Positions 1 through 7,976 of a stretch of DNA of 43,885 nucleotides are shown here, piece by piece. The stretch covers positions 1-43,885 of the forward strand of contig JBCDJJ010000024.1 of the NCBI GenBank assembly GCA_038747915.1. The letters are read 5' to 3'. This stretch comes from JBCDAP01 sp038747915. GTDB lineage: Bacteria; Planctomycetota; Phycisphaerae; Phycisphaerales; UBA1924. The position numbers and the translations under genes were made by a program. The notes below the pieces were generated by a model that saw only the letters and a list, made by a program, of their open reading frames with translations, searched no databases and was not told the origin of the DNA. Positions within the stretch are counted from its first letter, which is position 1. The number at the start of each line of letters is the position of its first letter.

Positions 1-356
1 GTCCAACCCATACTTTCATACAAGCTGACCGCCTCGAACAAGGCGCTATTGGTATCCAAGCGCAGGGTATCTATGTAGGAGACCGCGTTGCGCGGGAACA
101 GCTCGCGCATCTCCTCGTAGAGCTGGGCCGCGAGCGTCTTGTTGTGGCTCAGGATGAGGGTGGGGCGGGCGAGCTTCGCGATGACGTTGGCCATCGTGAA
201 GGTCTTGCCGGTGCCGGTGGCCCCGAGGAGGGTGACGCCGGGGTGGCCCTGCTCGAAGTGGTGAACGATCGCGTCGATGGCCTCGGGCTGGTCGCCGGTG
301 GGGGTGTGCTCGGTGACGAGGTCGAAGGGCTGGCGCGTGGGAGCGGTGGCGATCAT
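1..356 (-). CDS. uvrB: UvrB N-terminus (partial), running into a GNAT-like tail at the window edge
   Basis: This is the start of excinuclease ABC subunit B, the damage-verifying helicase-like protein of nucleotide excision repair. The frame begins at the ATG read from 356 and gives a typical UvrB N-terminus, with a Walker A motif GATGTGKT at residues 45-52 followed by TFTMANVIAKL and SHNKTLAAQLY. UvrB-like sequence stops after NAVSY, near position 75. The following residues, LRLDTN and AVSLYESMGW, do not match the expected FVSYYDYYQPEAY of UvrB. They look like the C-terminal end of a GNAT acetyltransferase, and the codons there are more AT-rich. The gene runs off the left edge. The first 75 bases may be a misassembled contig end or a real recombination junction. 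Confidence 0.75.
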   Translation of the reverse strand, partial: MIATAPTRQPFDLVTEHTPTGDQPEAIDAIVHHFEQGHPGVTLLGATGTGKTFTMANVIAKLARPTLILSHNKTLAAQLYEEMRELFPRNAVSYIDTLRLDTNSALFEAVSLYESMGW

Positions 357-376
357 GGCCTGATGGTAGGAGCAAG

Positions 377-1150
377 TCAGGACGGATTGTCTACTTCGCT
401 CGTTCCGTGCGGTGCTGGATCTGAAGTGGTCATGTCGTAAGTCGTTGGTGTCGAGCCGTGCGCGGGTTGCAACCCGGCGTAACGGCCGGTGCTCCAGAGC
501 ACGACCGTGATCCAGAGGACGAGCAGACCAAGAACGATAAAGACGAGGAACACCAAGAGCGCGTGTTCCGATGTGAGATCGGCGTGGAAATAGAAACTGA
601 AGGTCTGCCGCGTGAGGATGTACCAAAGCGAGAACAGTGCTGACGCACAAGCGATGAGGAGGAAGCACCATGAGAGCACACCGATGGCCGCCCACGATGC
701 AGCGAGATCTCGCCACATGCCCTCTTTGCAGAACGCATTGTTGAAACGCGCAAACCGTATGAGCGCTAGGCTGTACAGGATACCCGTCAAACTCTCCAGG
801 AGAAGCAGCGTTGCTGTGATGATCGGCTGGTCATATCGGCTACTCATCATCGCGGTGAGTACCGGGCTCCCGACATGCCATCCAAGGACGGTGACAACTC
901 CCCACAGGATCAGATTGAGACTCTTCGCGGTGCTCCTGATGACAAATGCCGACCTGAGCTGAATCGCTGCGATGAGCCAGAGCAGGTAGCCGACGCCATC
1001 GCTGCACGCGTCCACAGAGAGCGTGTTGAAGGCCAGTGTGATGTCAACAAAGACGAGCACGAGACCCACAGCGAAGAGCTTGTAGGATTCGTTCGCGGCC
1101 TTCGGATTCTTCAGTGTGAATCGTCGTGGTGGTTCCGCCTGCTGGCCCAT
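377..1150 (-). CDS. Hypothetical multi-pass membrane protein
   Basis: A 257-residue protein that I do not recognise. After a short polar N-terminus it has several hydrophobic segments that look like about six transmembrane helices (for example LFAVGLVLVFVDITLAF, IITATLLLLESL, LLVFLVFIVLGLLVLWITVV) and a polar Ser/Thr/Pro-rich C-terminal tail. The ATG at 1150 is chosen because GGAGG lies six bases upstream; the frame remains open to 1180. The gene is visibly less GC-rich than its neighbours and uses codons such as ATA, AAT and TTG more freely, which fits a recent acquisition. It lies directly upstream of uvrB on the same strand, with a 20-base gap. No function can be assigned. Confidence 0.65.
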   Translation of the reverse strand: MGQQAEPPRRFTLKNPKAANESYKLFAVGLVLVFVDITLAFNTLSVDACSDGVGYLLWLIAAIQLRSAFVIRSTAKSLNLILWGVVTVLGWHVGSPVLTAMMSSRYDQPIITATLLLLESLTGILYSLALIRFARFNNAFCKEGMWRDLAASWAAIGVLSWCFLLIACASALFSLWYILTRQTFSFYFHADLTSEHALLVFLVFIVLGLLVLWITVVLWSTGRYAGLQPAHGSTPTTYDMTTSDPAPHGTSEVDNPS

Positions 1151-1163
1151 GTAACCCTCCGAG

Positions 1164-1397
1164 ATGTCCAACCTCTCCACAATCTACAGCCTGGTGGGCG
1201 GCGATTCGTCTCCTCGCGCTGCTGTAAACACGCCTATTTTGAGCGGGATGCGCGTTGGCTGGCCTCACATCTATGAGCAGGAGGTCGCCATGACCGTGCC
1301 TGCGACCGATCCAACCGGCCGGTTCGTGTTCGCAAGCGCGTGGCACGAGGCGTCCCACGCTGGCCAGATCGCTGTAAACCGGAGCTGCTCGATCTGA
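1164..1397 (+). pseudogene. Possible DinB-family C-terminal remnant
   Basis: This is a short open frame between the divergent membrane protein and the SCO gene. Its last part reads FASAWHEASHAGQIAVNR, which resembles the final helix of DinB-superfamily (DinB_2) proteins, where a metal-ligand His sits in an HEAYHxGQ-type motif. The frame stops soon afterwards at 1395-1397. A strong AGGAGG stands at 1279-1284, five bases before an in-frame ATG at 1290, but the product would be only about 35 residues. It is best read as a decayed fragment. It could also be a coincidental frame in a 291-base intergenic region that otherwise shows nothing clear. Confidence 0.25.
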
Positions 1398-1441
1398 AGC
1401 GGCGTGCCGAATCGGCGCAGGCGGATCGACCCGAGTGAGCG

Positions 1442-2203
1442 TCACCCACCCTGCGCGAGCTGGGCCGCGTGCGCCGCCAGCCAGAGCGCCGACTCGTTCT
1501 CCTGGCTCGAGGCCATCCCGTGGATCCGCAGCTCGGGGCCGATCAGCAGCATGCGCGTGGGGTGTACCACGCTCGCGAGCGAGTCGGCATCGCCCGCTGC
1601 GAGCAACGCCTCGTCGATGCCCGCGGTGAGCAGGAACGAGCCCTCGATGGCGTCGCGCATCGCGGTTGCGGAGGGTGCGATCAACGCGGTGGGCCGGCGA
1701 GCGTCCTCGTAGCCCTGCCTCTCGAGGTAGCCCGACATCACCTCAGGCGTGTCGTGCTCGGGGTCGACTGTCATGAACGCGAAGCGGACCGGCGCCCCGC
1801 CGAGTGACTGGTTCATCTGGAACATATTGCCCATCGTGGTGGGGCAGACCAGCGGGCAGCGCGTGAAGATAAACGCGAGGATCGTCCACTCGTCCTCGAA
1901 GACATCGCGGCCGACGGGCGCACCCCCGTGATCGACGAAGCCGTCGAGACTGGGCACCTGCAGCGCGCTGAGCTGCTCGAGGTCGACGTTCACGCTCGCG
2001 GGCAGCACCGCGGCGCCCGGCCCGGAGGCCGCGGCCTCGTCCCGCACCGTGGAGAAACCTCCCGCTACGAGCAGCCAGAACAGGAACGCCGTGATGAGGC
2101 CGAACACCGCGATCACGACGAGAACGACCGTGAGTCGCATGGTGTTCACGCCCGAGGGGCCGGCAGGTGAGTCCGAGGGTGGGGTGTGGTCATCCATGGC
2201 CAT
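1442..2203 (-). CDS. SCO1/SenC family copper chaperone
   Basis: A 253-residue membrane-anchored thioredoxin-fold protein of the SCO family, which delivers copper to, or keeps reduced, the CuA site of cytochrome c oxidase. One transmembrane anchor lies at about residues 24-48. The family signature CPLVCP gives the copper-binding Cys116 and Cys120, and the third ligand is His214 in SVVHPTRMLLI. The fold faces outward. The ATG at 2203 is preferred; the frame is open upstream to a GTG at 2263, but that start would put polar residues and a second hydrophobic stretch ahead of the anchor. The gene follows the heme O synthase gene on the same strand at a 139-base gap, a usual partner in oxidase assembly. 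The oxidase subunits themselves are not in the window. Confidence 0.85.
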   Translation of the reverse strand: MAMDDHTPPSDSPAGPSGVNTMRLTVVLVVIAVFGLITAFLFWLLVAGGFSTVRDEAAASGPGAAVLPASVNVDLEQLSALQVPSLDGFVDHGGAPVGRDVFEDEWTILAFIFTRCPLVCPTTMGNMFQMNQSLGGAPVRFAFMTVDPEHDTPEVMSGYLERQGYEDARRPTALIAPSATAMRDAIEGSFLLTAGIDEALLAAGDADSLASVVHPTRMLLIGPELRIHGMASSQENESALWLAAHAAQLAQGG

Positions 2204-2342
2204 AGTGGGGCTTGCAGCGCGAGGGGTGAGCGATAATAAGAAACATACCCGCCCCAGCTCCACCGGTGGCGAGCACCGGGCTCAACACCCCTGGAGCCAC
2301 GAGCCCGAGGCATCGGCACACGCACCATGCCAGCAGGCGGTA

Positions 2343-3326
2343 TCAACGCAGCGTGGTCGCGAGGGCATCGCCGACGAAGAGGAACAGCACCGCGGGGAGA
2401 TACGCGATCGACACGAAGAACAAGCGGCGAGCCGCAGCGTCGTTGAGCTCGCGCGCCAGGCGCACACTCGCCCAGATCATCGCGACCGCGGCGGCCGAGC
2501 CCAATAGGGCAGAGACCGGCGAGACTAGCCTCGGCATCGAGAGCGTGACCAGCCACGCCGCGGGCAGCAGCGCCACCGACCACACAATGGCCGAACGACT
2601 CGTGCGCCGCCCGGTGGGATCGATGGTGGGCAGCACCTTGAAGCCGCCGCGTGCGTACTCACCGCGATACTTCCACGCGATCGCCATGAAGTGCGGCACC
2701 TGCCAAACAAACATGATCGCGAACAACGCCCACGCGCCCGTGTCGGCCAGTTCGCTCCATCCGGCGCCCTGGCTCGCCGCTGCGGCAGCGGTCCACCCGA
2801 TCACGGGTGGCAGTGCGCCAGGTACGGCGCCGATCACCGTCGATGCCGGCGTGCGCGACTTACTCGGTGTGTAGATCGCCAGATAGCTCGCGGCGCTCAG
2901 CAACGCGACAACGGCCGCGGCGAGCGAGGCCCCAACCAGTAGCACGATCGCCCCGGCGGCGATCAACCCGAGCCCGAACACCATTGCAGCGCGCCGAGAC
3001 ACCCTGCCGCTTGGGACCGGACGATCCTGCGTGCGAGGCATCAGCGCATCGCGGTCGGCCTCCATCGCCTGGTTCGCCGCGTTTGCGCCGGCCGCGGCGA
3101 GCGATGTACCGATCAAGCACGACACGACCGCGAGCAGCAGGCCGCCCAGCGACCAGTCGCGCCCGAGTGCTGAGAGTGTGAAGCCGACCATCGCGGTCAC
3201 CGCCACCAGGCGGACGATGCCGGGTTTGGTCAGCGTGACGAGTGAGCGGGCGAGGTCGGCCCGGTCGCCCGGCTGAGAGCCGGGAAGAACTTGCCCAGAG
3301 ATCTGCGACACGCTCGAGGTCTCCAT
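2343..3326 (-). CDS. ctaB: Protoheme IX farnesyltransferase (heme O synthase)
   Basis: A 327-residue UbiA-superfamily prenyltransferase that adds a farnesyl group to heme b to make heme O for terminal oxidases. It acts in the cytoplasmic membrane. The N-terminus holds the TKPGIVRLV motif typical of CtaB/CyoE. The Asp-rich catalytic loop is NQAMEADRDALMPRTQDRP, with the conserved MPRT-x-x-RP, and the second loop includes YTPSKSRTP followed by GALPPVIGW. WQVPHFMAIAWKYRGEY is the family signature in the later half. About eight or nine hydrophobic helices are visible. Length matches the family. It lies upstream of the SCO gene on the same strand. Start at ATG 3326 follows no strong Shine-Dalgarno site. 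Confidence 0.93.
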   Translation of the reverse strand: METSSVSQISGQVLPGSQPGDRADLARSLVTLTKPGIVRLVAVTAMVGFTLSALGRDWSLGGLLLAVVSCLIGTSLAAAGANAANQAMEADRDALMPRTQDRPVPSGRVSRRAAMVFGLGLIAAGAIVLLVGASLAAAVVALLSAASYLAIYTPSKSRTPASTVIGAVPGALPPVIGWTAAAAASQGAGWSELADTGAWALFAIMFVWQVPHFMAIAWKYRGEYARGGFKVLPTIDPTGRRTSRSAIVWSVALLPAAWLVTLSMPRLVSPVSALLGSAAAVAMIWASVRLARELNDAAARRLFFVSIAYLPAVLFLFVGDALATTLR

Positions 3327-3481
3327 CTACCAGTCGCTGACACCCGTCGTGGAATGCGCGTTCATTCGAGACTGCTGCCAAACCGGACGCGTTCTCGCCG
3401 GGAGGAATTGCGGCGGATGATAGCCGGTCCTCTGTTCTTGTCACGGCGTCGTGTGGGTTTCCCCGCATCGAGTGTCTCCGG

Positions 3482-4153
3482 TCACGCCCGCCGCAGCATC
3501 GCGGCGTGGAATTGCCGACCCTCCGCGATGTACTTCCGCTCGAAGTTGGTCCCCACGCACTCCCCCTCCCGAGCGGATGGCGGCCGCTCGAACGGGCAGC
3601 GCTCGAAGCGCGCGTGGCGCCCGGTTGCGCACCATTCACCGAAGTACCGCTCCATCCATCCCCAGTAATCGGGGTGATCGGTCACGACACGGAGTTCCCC
3701 GCTCGGGACGAGCACGCGGTGAGCCGCTGCCAGGAACGGGTCTTGAACCATGCGGCGCTTGTGGTGACGTTTCTTCGGCCACGGATCCGGGAAATACAGG
3801 TGGATCACCGCGGCGATCGAGTCCGGGCATCGAGACATTAGGAAATCGAGACCATCGCCGTAGAGCGTGCGGACGTTGAGCAGGTGGTGCCGTGCGACAC
3901 GATCGGTGGCGTGGCGGTAGTACTCGCCGGCGTACTCGATGCCGAGGAAGTTGGTCTCGGGCTGGAGGCGTGCTTGTTGAACCAGGAATGTGCCTTTCCC
4001 GGAGCCGATCTCGATCTCGAACGGGCGATCGGCGTGCTCGAACCATCCGCGTGGGTCAACCCGCGCCAGTTCGGGAGCGCGGATGCTCTCTGGTGTCAGC
4101 GGCGGGAGGTCACGGGCGGTCAAGCCGACTTGTGCAACTGCGTTTCTATCCAC
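3482..4153 (-). CDS. trmB: tRNA (guanine-N7-)-methyltransferase
   Basis: TrmB makes m7G46 in the variable loop of tRNAs, using S-adenosylmethionine. The SAM motif EIGSGKGTFL lies near residue 45. The family signature HLYFPDPWPKKRHHKRR and the C-terminal TNFERKYIAEGR follow. The frame is open far upstream to 4792, but that part is antisense to the racemase gene and does not look like protein. The GTG at 4153 gives a 223-residue protein of normal length; a TTG about 27 bases later is an alternative. It is divergently transcribed from the racemase-like gene across about 135 bases. Confidence 0.9.
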   Translation of the reverse strand: MDRNAVAQVGLTARDLPPLTPESIRAPELARVDPRGWFEHADRPFEIEIGSGKGTFLVQQARLQPETNFLGIEYAGEYYRHATDRVARHHLLNVRTLYGDGLDFLMSRCPDSIAAVIHLYFPDPWPKKRHHKRRMVQDPFLAAAHRVLVPSGELRVVTDHPDYWGWMERYFGEWCATGRHARFERCPFERPPSAREGECVGTNFERKYIAEGRQFHAAMLRRA

Positions 4154-4288
4154 ATTTTCAGGATATCCACCGTCGTGGAGACGTGATCGTGAGCAATCTG
4201 GGGCATCTGCGCATTTTCTGCGAGCCCAGTGATGGACTCCGCCGTCGCTCGCCCTGACAATCCACATCCGGCAGACACGGGAGACCGA

Positions 4289-5008
4289 ATGGAACACCTG
4301 CGCGGTTCGAAGCACATCGGCATCATCGGATGCACACCGGCGGGCGGTGCGTCGTGCTACCGGCTCATCGCAGGGCGTTTGAGCGAACTCGACACCGACG
4401 CCGAGCGTCCGACCATCACGCTGCACTCCCCGCCAGCGTCGAGCTACATGCAGGCCATCGAGGCCGGCGAGTGGGAGCGTGTGGCAGAGCTGCTCGCCGA
4501 TGCGGCGCGCGCGCTCGCCCGATGCGGCGCGGATTTCTGCGTGCTGCCCGACAACACGGCGCACCACGCGTTGCCGATGGCGGAGGTCGATGCCCCGCTC
4601 GAGATCGTGAACATGGTCGAGCTGGTCGCCGACCACGTGCGCACCATGCAGTGCTCGACGGTCGGCCTGATCGGCACGACGTATGTCACGCGTGGCTCGA
4701 CGTATCAGACGGCGCTCGGGCTCCGTGGCGTGCGGCTGCTCGTGCCTCCGGTCGAAGAGGCGGACGAACTCGACGAGATCATTTTCCGGCAAGCGGCGTA
4801 CGGGCGGGTGACCGCCGAGTCACGCCACCGTGTGCAGCGTGCCGTGGAGCGGCTCGCGGCCCGCGGGTGCGAGGCGGTGATTCTCGGGTACTCCGAGTCG
4901 TCGGTGATGTTCGACGTGGCGTCGATCGCCCATCGGCTCGTTGACCCGGTCGAGCTGCTCGGCGATGCAGCGGTCGCTGCCGCGACCTCCGCTGCCCAGG
5001 CTGCCTAG
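4289..5008 (+). CDS. Aspartate/glutamate racemase-family protein lacking both catalytic cysteines
   Basis: A 239-residue protein with the two-domain Asp/Glu racemase fold. The N-terminus KHIGIIGCTPAGG and the repeated half-domains are typical. Active members use one Cys in each half (C-N-T-x-H and G-C-T-E). Here the first site reads LPDNTAHH, with Asp88 at the Cys position, and the second reads ILGYSESS, with Tyr201 in place of Cys. A normal two-base racemase mechanism is therefore unlikely; Cys84 lies close to the first site but not in the canonical place. The ATG at 4289 is chosen for a GGGAG six bases upstream; the frame is open to a GTG at 4229. It may be an isomerase, a hydrolase or a non-catalytic relative. 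Confidence 0.75.
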   Translation: MEHLRGSKHIGIIGCTPAGGASCYRLIAGRLSELDTDAERPTITLHSPPASSYMQAIEAGEWERVAELLADAARALARCGADFCVLPDNTAHHALPMAEVDAPLEIVNMVELVADHVRTMQCSTVGLIGTTYVTRGSTYQTALGLRGVRLLVPPVEEADELDEIIFRQAAYGRVTAESRHRVQRAVERLAARGCEAVILGYSESSVMFDVASIAHRLVDPVELLGDAAVAAATSAAQAA

Positions 5009-5016
5009 CCTGGGTG

Positions 5017-5502
5017 ATGACCGACCCAAGCCCATCGTCCCTTCCAAGCTCCGCGGCCCCGTCGACCCCGGCGCCGCGTGCCTTTGCCCTCACGCTCGCG
5101 GCCTACGGCGTTGCTGTAGTACTGATCGGCGGGCTCACCTCTGCTGCAGCACCGCCGGAGGCGAACGCAGCGACGGCGTTGATCGTGACCGGAGCCGCTG
5201 CGGTGCTCGCGTTCGTGCTCGCGGCCCTCTCGGCATTCGCTCCACCCGGTCGGGTGATCTCCTTCGTCGGCATTCACGCCGGCTTAGTGCTGCCCGTGTT
5301 GCTCATCCTCGGAACCGCGCCGCGTGCGTTATCCACATTGGGAGCGTCCCCCGATGAGGCGGCCGAGTTTGCCGAAACCGACAATTCCGAGCATCAGGAC
5401 GACGGTGATCGTGGATATCAGGCAGTTGGCTTGGGGTCGGTTGCGGTCCTGAGTGGCTTTACGGTCGTGGCATTGATCTCGCATCGACCCAAGCCGCGTT
5501 AA
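5017..5502 (+). CDS. Small hypothetical membrane protein
   Basis: A 161-residue protein with a Pro/Ser-rich N-terminal tail and four likely membrane segments (about residues 25-45, 55-75, 85-100 and 135-150). A charged acidic stretch including EFAETDNSEHQDDGDRG lies before the last helix. I do not recognise a family. The ATG at 5017 directly follows an in-frame GTG at 5014. It starts eight bases after the racemase-like gene stops, so the two are probably cotranscribed. The gene end converges with the terminator of the redoxin gene. Confidence 0.6.
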   Translation: MTDPSPSSLPSSAAPSTPAPRAFALTLAAYGVAVVLIGGLTSAAAPPEANAATALIVTGAAAVLAFVLAALSAFAPPGRVISFVGIHAGLVLPVLLILGTAPRALSTLGASPDEAAEFAETDNSEHQDDGDRGYQAVGLGSVAVLSGFTVVALISHRPKPR

Positions 5503-5524
5503 TCGGACGCGTGCCAAAGAAAAA

Positions 5525-5554
5525 GGCCCGCCCGCCGTATAAGCGGGTCGGGCC
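5525..5554 (-). terminator. Intrinsic terminator of the redoxin gene
   Basis: GGCCCGCCCGC at 5525-5535 and GCGGGTCGGGCC at 5543-5554 form a GC-rich hairpin with one bulge. Read on the minus strand it is followed at once by five Ts, so it is a Rho-independent terminator for transcription coming from the redoxin gene (stop at 5669). On the plus strand no T tract follows, so it would serve the small membrane protein gene less well. Confidence 0.75.
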
Positions 5555-5668
5555 CGGAGGGAGAAAGTACAAGGTTTATAGCTCAGCAGTTGGAGGCTGT
5601 CCAGCGCCGCGACACAAAACTATGGCATTCCCGTAGTGCTGTGCCGATCAAGCAGTGTCGGATCAGCC

Positions 5669-6340
5669 TCACTTGGCGTACTTCACGCTGCACCCGTATG
5701 CCTTGGTCGTCGGCGTGGAGACGGCTGAGCCAGCGAGGATTTCGTCGAGCGCCTGGCGGACGTAATTCACATCGCCGATCTGGCCGCGGCCGGGCTTGCT
5801 GTTGTTATCGAGCGCACCGGCGTAGCGCAGCACACCCTCGGTATCGACGATGTACATCTCCGGGGTCTTCTGAGCGCCGTAGGTCTTGCCGACCTCACCC
5901 GTTGGGTCCATCAGGATCGAGTGCGACATGCCCCACGACTCGATGGCCTTCAGGTTCTTTGCCGGATCGGCGTATGGGTGCCCGGGGTGCGCCGAGTTGA
6001 TGGCCAGCACCACGACGTTCTGATCGGCGTAATCCGCGGCGATCGAGTTGATGGTCTGGCGTTCCTCATCCGCGTAGTGCTTGACGACGAACGGGCAGCT
6101 TGGGCTAAACCACTCGAGCACGACGACCTTGCCCTCGTTCGTGAAGTCGCTCAGCGTGTGCTCGTTGTTGCGGAGGTCGGTGAGCGTGAAGTCGGGGGCC
6201 GCTTCGCCGACCTTGGCGGTGGCATGCTCGTGGCCATGGCCGTGGGCGACGGCGGCGGGGAGGGGCGCGAACGTCAGCGCGAGCGCGGACGCGGTGACAG
6301 CACAGGCAGCGGCGAGCTTGTGGCGGATGGAGTTGAACAT
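5669..6340 (-). CDS. Secreted peroxiredoxin-like redoxin (PRX_like1 type)
   Basis: A 223-residue thioredoxin-fold protein with a signal peptide (residues 1-32, ending near PLPAAVA). A His-rich stretch GHGHEH follows directly. The redoxin domain starts with GEAAPDFTLTDL. The active site reads WFSPSCPFVVKHY, with a single Cys82 rather than a CxxC pair. A second Cys217 sits at the extreme C-terminus in AYGCSVKYAK, the arrangement of the PRX_like1 group, in which GCSIKW-like ends are typical. It probably acts outside the cytoplasm. The ATG at 6340 is preferred over 6430 because it begins the signal peptide and has GGAGCG about eight bases upstream. It lies downstream of the DsbD-like gene and ends at a clear terminator. 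Confidence 0.8.
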   Translation of the reverse strand: MFNSIRHKLAAACAVTASALALTFAPLPAAVAHGHGHEHATAKVGEAAPDFTLTDLRNNEHTLSDFTNEGKVVVLEWFSPSCPFVVKHYADEERQTINSIAADYADQNVVVLAINSAHPGHPYADPAKNLKAIESWGMSHSILMDPTGEVGKTYGAQKTPEMYIVDTEGVLRYAGALDNNSKPGRGQIGDVNYVRQALDEILAGSAVSTPTTKAYGCSVKYAK

Positions 6341-6456
6341 GGGGGAACGCTCCGTTCTCGGGTCGAGCCGAGGCTCGGCCTCGGCGTGGGGGAAAGGGTC
6401 AACGCACTCGCCCGCTACGGTGAGCAGCACGGTGCACGATTCGAAACACAGGTGAG

Positions 6457-7335
6457 CTAGGGCATGGAGTCAACGCGGTACCCGCGGCGATCGCCGCCGC
6501 GTTCGATGACGAGCACGCCGGAGAACTCCTCGAGCGCGCCGGGCGGGCCATCGAGCAGGAAACGCAGTGTTTCGCCCTCCGCGGCGCCCGATTTCGACTC
6601 GTTGCTCATCGTGATCTGCTCGTGGCGGTGAGGGAGGAACGCCAACGATTCGGCGCCCGGCGCACGCACCGCGACGATCGCACCACGCCGCACCAGGGAC
6701 ACATCTGCGGGCAGTGTGCGACGCGGCATCGTATCCATGATGTCGGCCAGCTCATCGGAGATGACGGTGGTGCGAGGAGCCGGGTCGGCAACGGGCACGG
6801 TGACGTCGATCTCGCCCTCGCCGAACAGGCACACGCTCTTGCACACAAGCCAGGAGACCGAGAGCGAGATCTCCGCGAATTCGCCCTCGAACGATGGATC
6901 AACGGTGACCGGGAAGAGCAGCACCGGCGCACCGTGGTAGACGTAGTCAACGGCCTCTCCGCCGAAGAGCAGCTTCCGCTCCGGCACGGGCCAGCGCGGT
7001 GCTCCGATCTCGACACCATCCGGCGCAGACCACTCGAACGACGGCGGCGCGCCGCTGGATCCGTTGTTCTGCCAGTAGATGTGCCAGTCCGCAGCCACGG
7101 ATAGTTTCACGCCGAGATGCGTGGGTGTCGACGATGTGCCTCGCTCAAGGGGGCGATCCGGCACGACGAAGCTCGGTGTGACAAGCGTGTTGCCATCGGG
7201 CTCTTCGGCGAGCATCTGATCGAGCGGCGAGCCCTGTGCGTGCGACGTCGAGGCGAGCGTCAACAATGCCGATGCCCCGATGGCACTCACAGACGCGATA
7301 GCAACAAACCATGAACGCCAAGACAATCGATGCAT
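6457..7335 (-). CDS. Stand-alone DsbD alpha-domain (DsbC/PF11412-like) protein
   Basis: A 292-residue exported protein. Residues 1-34 look like a signal peptide ending in STSHAQG. The remainder resembles the N-terminal periplasmic domain of DsbD/ScsB thiol:disulfide interchange proteins: WHIYWQNNGSSGAPPSFEW is the family's opening motif, and SWLVCKSVC supplies the cysteine pair Cys165 and Cys169. The transmembrane electron-transfer domain and the C-terminal thioredoxin domain of full DsbD are absent. It may therefore accept electrons from a separate partner. It lies upstream of the redoxin gene on the same strand at a gap of 116 bases. The ATG at 7335 starts the signal peptide; an upstream in-frame ATG at 7380 would add 15 polar residues. 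Confidence 0.75.
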   Translation of the reverse strand: MHRLSWRSWFVAIASVSAIGASALLTLASTSHAQGSPLDQMLAEEPDGNTLVTPSFVVPDRPLERGTSSTPTHLGVKLSVAADWHIYWQNNGSSGAPPSFEWSAPDGVEIGAPRWPVPERKLLFGGEAVDYVYHGAPVLLFPVTVDPSFEGEFAEISLSVSWLVCKSVCLFGEGEIDVTVPVADPAPRTTVISDELADIMDTMPRRTLPADVSLVRRGAIVAVRAPGAESLAFLPHRHEQITMSNESKSGAAEGETLRFLLDGPPGALEEFSGVLVIERGGDRRGYRVDSMP

Positions 7336-7404
7336 TGCGGTGGTCACTCGGATCCTCTCGTTGATCGTTCGTGGAGCCATTCGAAGCACGGTATTGTTCC
7401 ACCG

Positions 7405-7929
7405 ATGCGGCACAAAGTTCCCAGGCTCGCGTGCATTGGTCTTACCACGTTCTGGATGGTCATGGGGGTGTTCCTGGTTGGTGGGTGCTCGCGAAGCGTC
7501 TCGGATAGGGATATCCGGTATGTGACCTCGTCCGAGGTGGCGGCGTTGATCGCCACCGGAGAGGAGGGCGTGGCCATCCTCGACGCCCGATCCGAGGACG
7601 AGTTTGCTGCGGGCGCGATCCCGGGCGCGACGCACACGCCGCTGCCCTCGGTTCGGGAAGACGGCCCGAATCTCGGACTTCCCGCAGCGGCTCGGTACGT
7701 GGTGTACGGCCGAGATCCCGTGGACGGGCGATCGATCGCGTTGACCAAGCGGTTGCTCGCGATCGGGCACCCGACGGCCCTGCTCGAGGGCGGATACGCG
7801 ACGTGGCGGGCCCGTGGGCTGCCGGTTGGCGAAGAATCGTCGGGCCAGCCTCCGGCCGGCGGGGCGGGTGGTGCGGACGCCGGGTCAACCCCTGTTTCCC
7901 CGGGGGGTATAGATCAGGCTCGCCGATGA
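7405..7929 (+). CDS. Rhodanese-like lipoprotein without catalytic cysteine
   Basis: A 174-residue protein with a lipoprotein signal ending in the lipobox LVGGC (Cys28). A rhodanese fold follows at about residues 36-145, with ILDARSEDEFAAGAIPGATH and the closing LLEGGYATWRARGLPV. The active-site loop, which normally starts with Cys (CxxGxR), reads YGRDPVDGRS here, so the sulfur-carrying Cys is missing. It is therefore likely to be a binding or sensing domain rather than a sulfurtransferase. A Gly/Ala/Pro-rich tail ends the protein. The gene diverges from the DsbD-like gene and precedes cysK by 47 bases. The ATG at 7405 is chosen for the signal peptide; the frame is open upstream to 7330. Confidence 0.75.
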   Translation: MRHKVPRLACIGLTTFWMVMGVFLVGGCSRSVSDRDIRYVTSSEVAALIATGEEGVAILDARSEDEFAAGAIPGATHTPLPSVREDGPNLGLPAAARYVVYGRDPVDGRSIALTKRLLAIGHPTALLEGGYATWRARGLPVGEESSGQPPAGGAGGADAGSTPVSPGGIDQARR

Positions 7930-7976
7930 CCTAGAGTCGTCGAGCGGTTGCGGATGATGAATCGAAGGAGGTCCCC

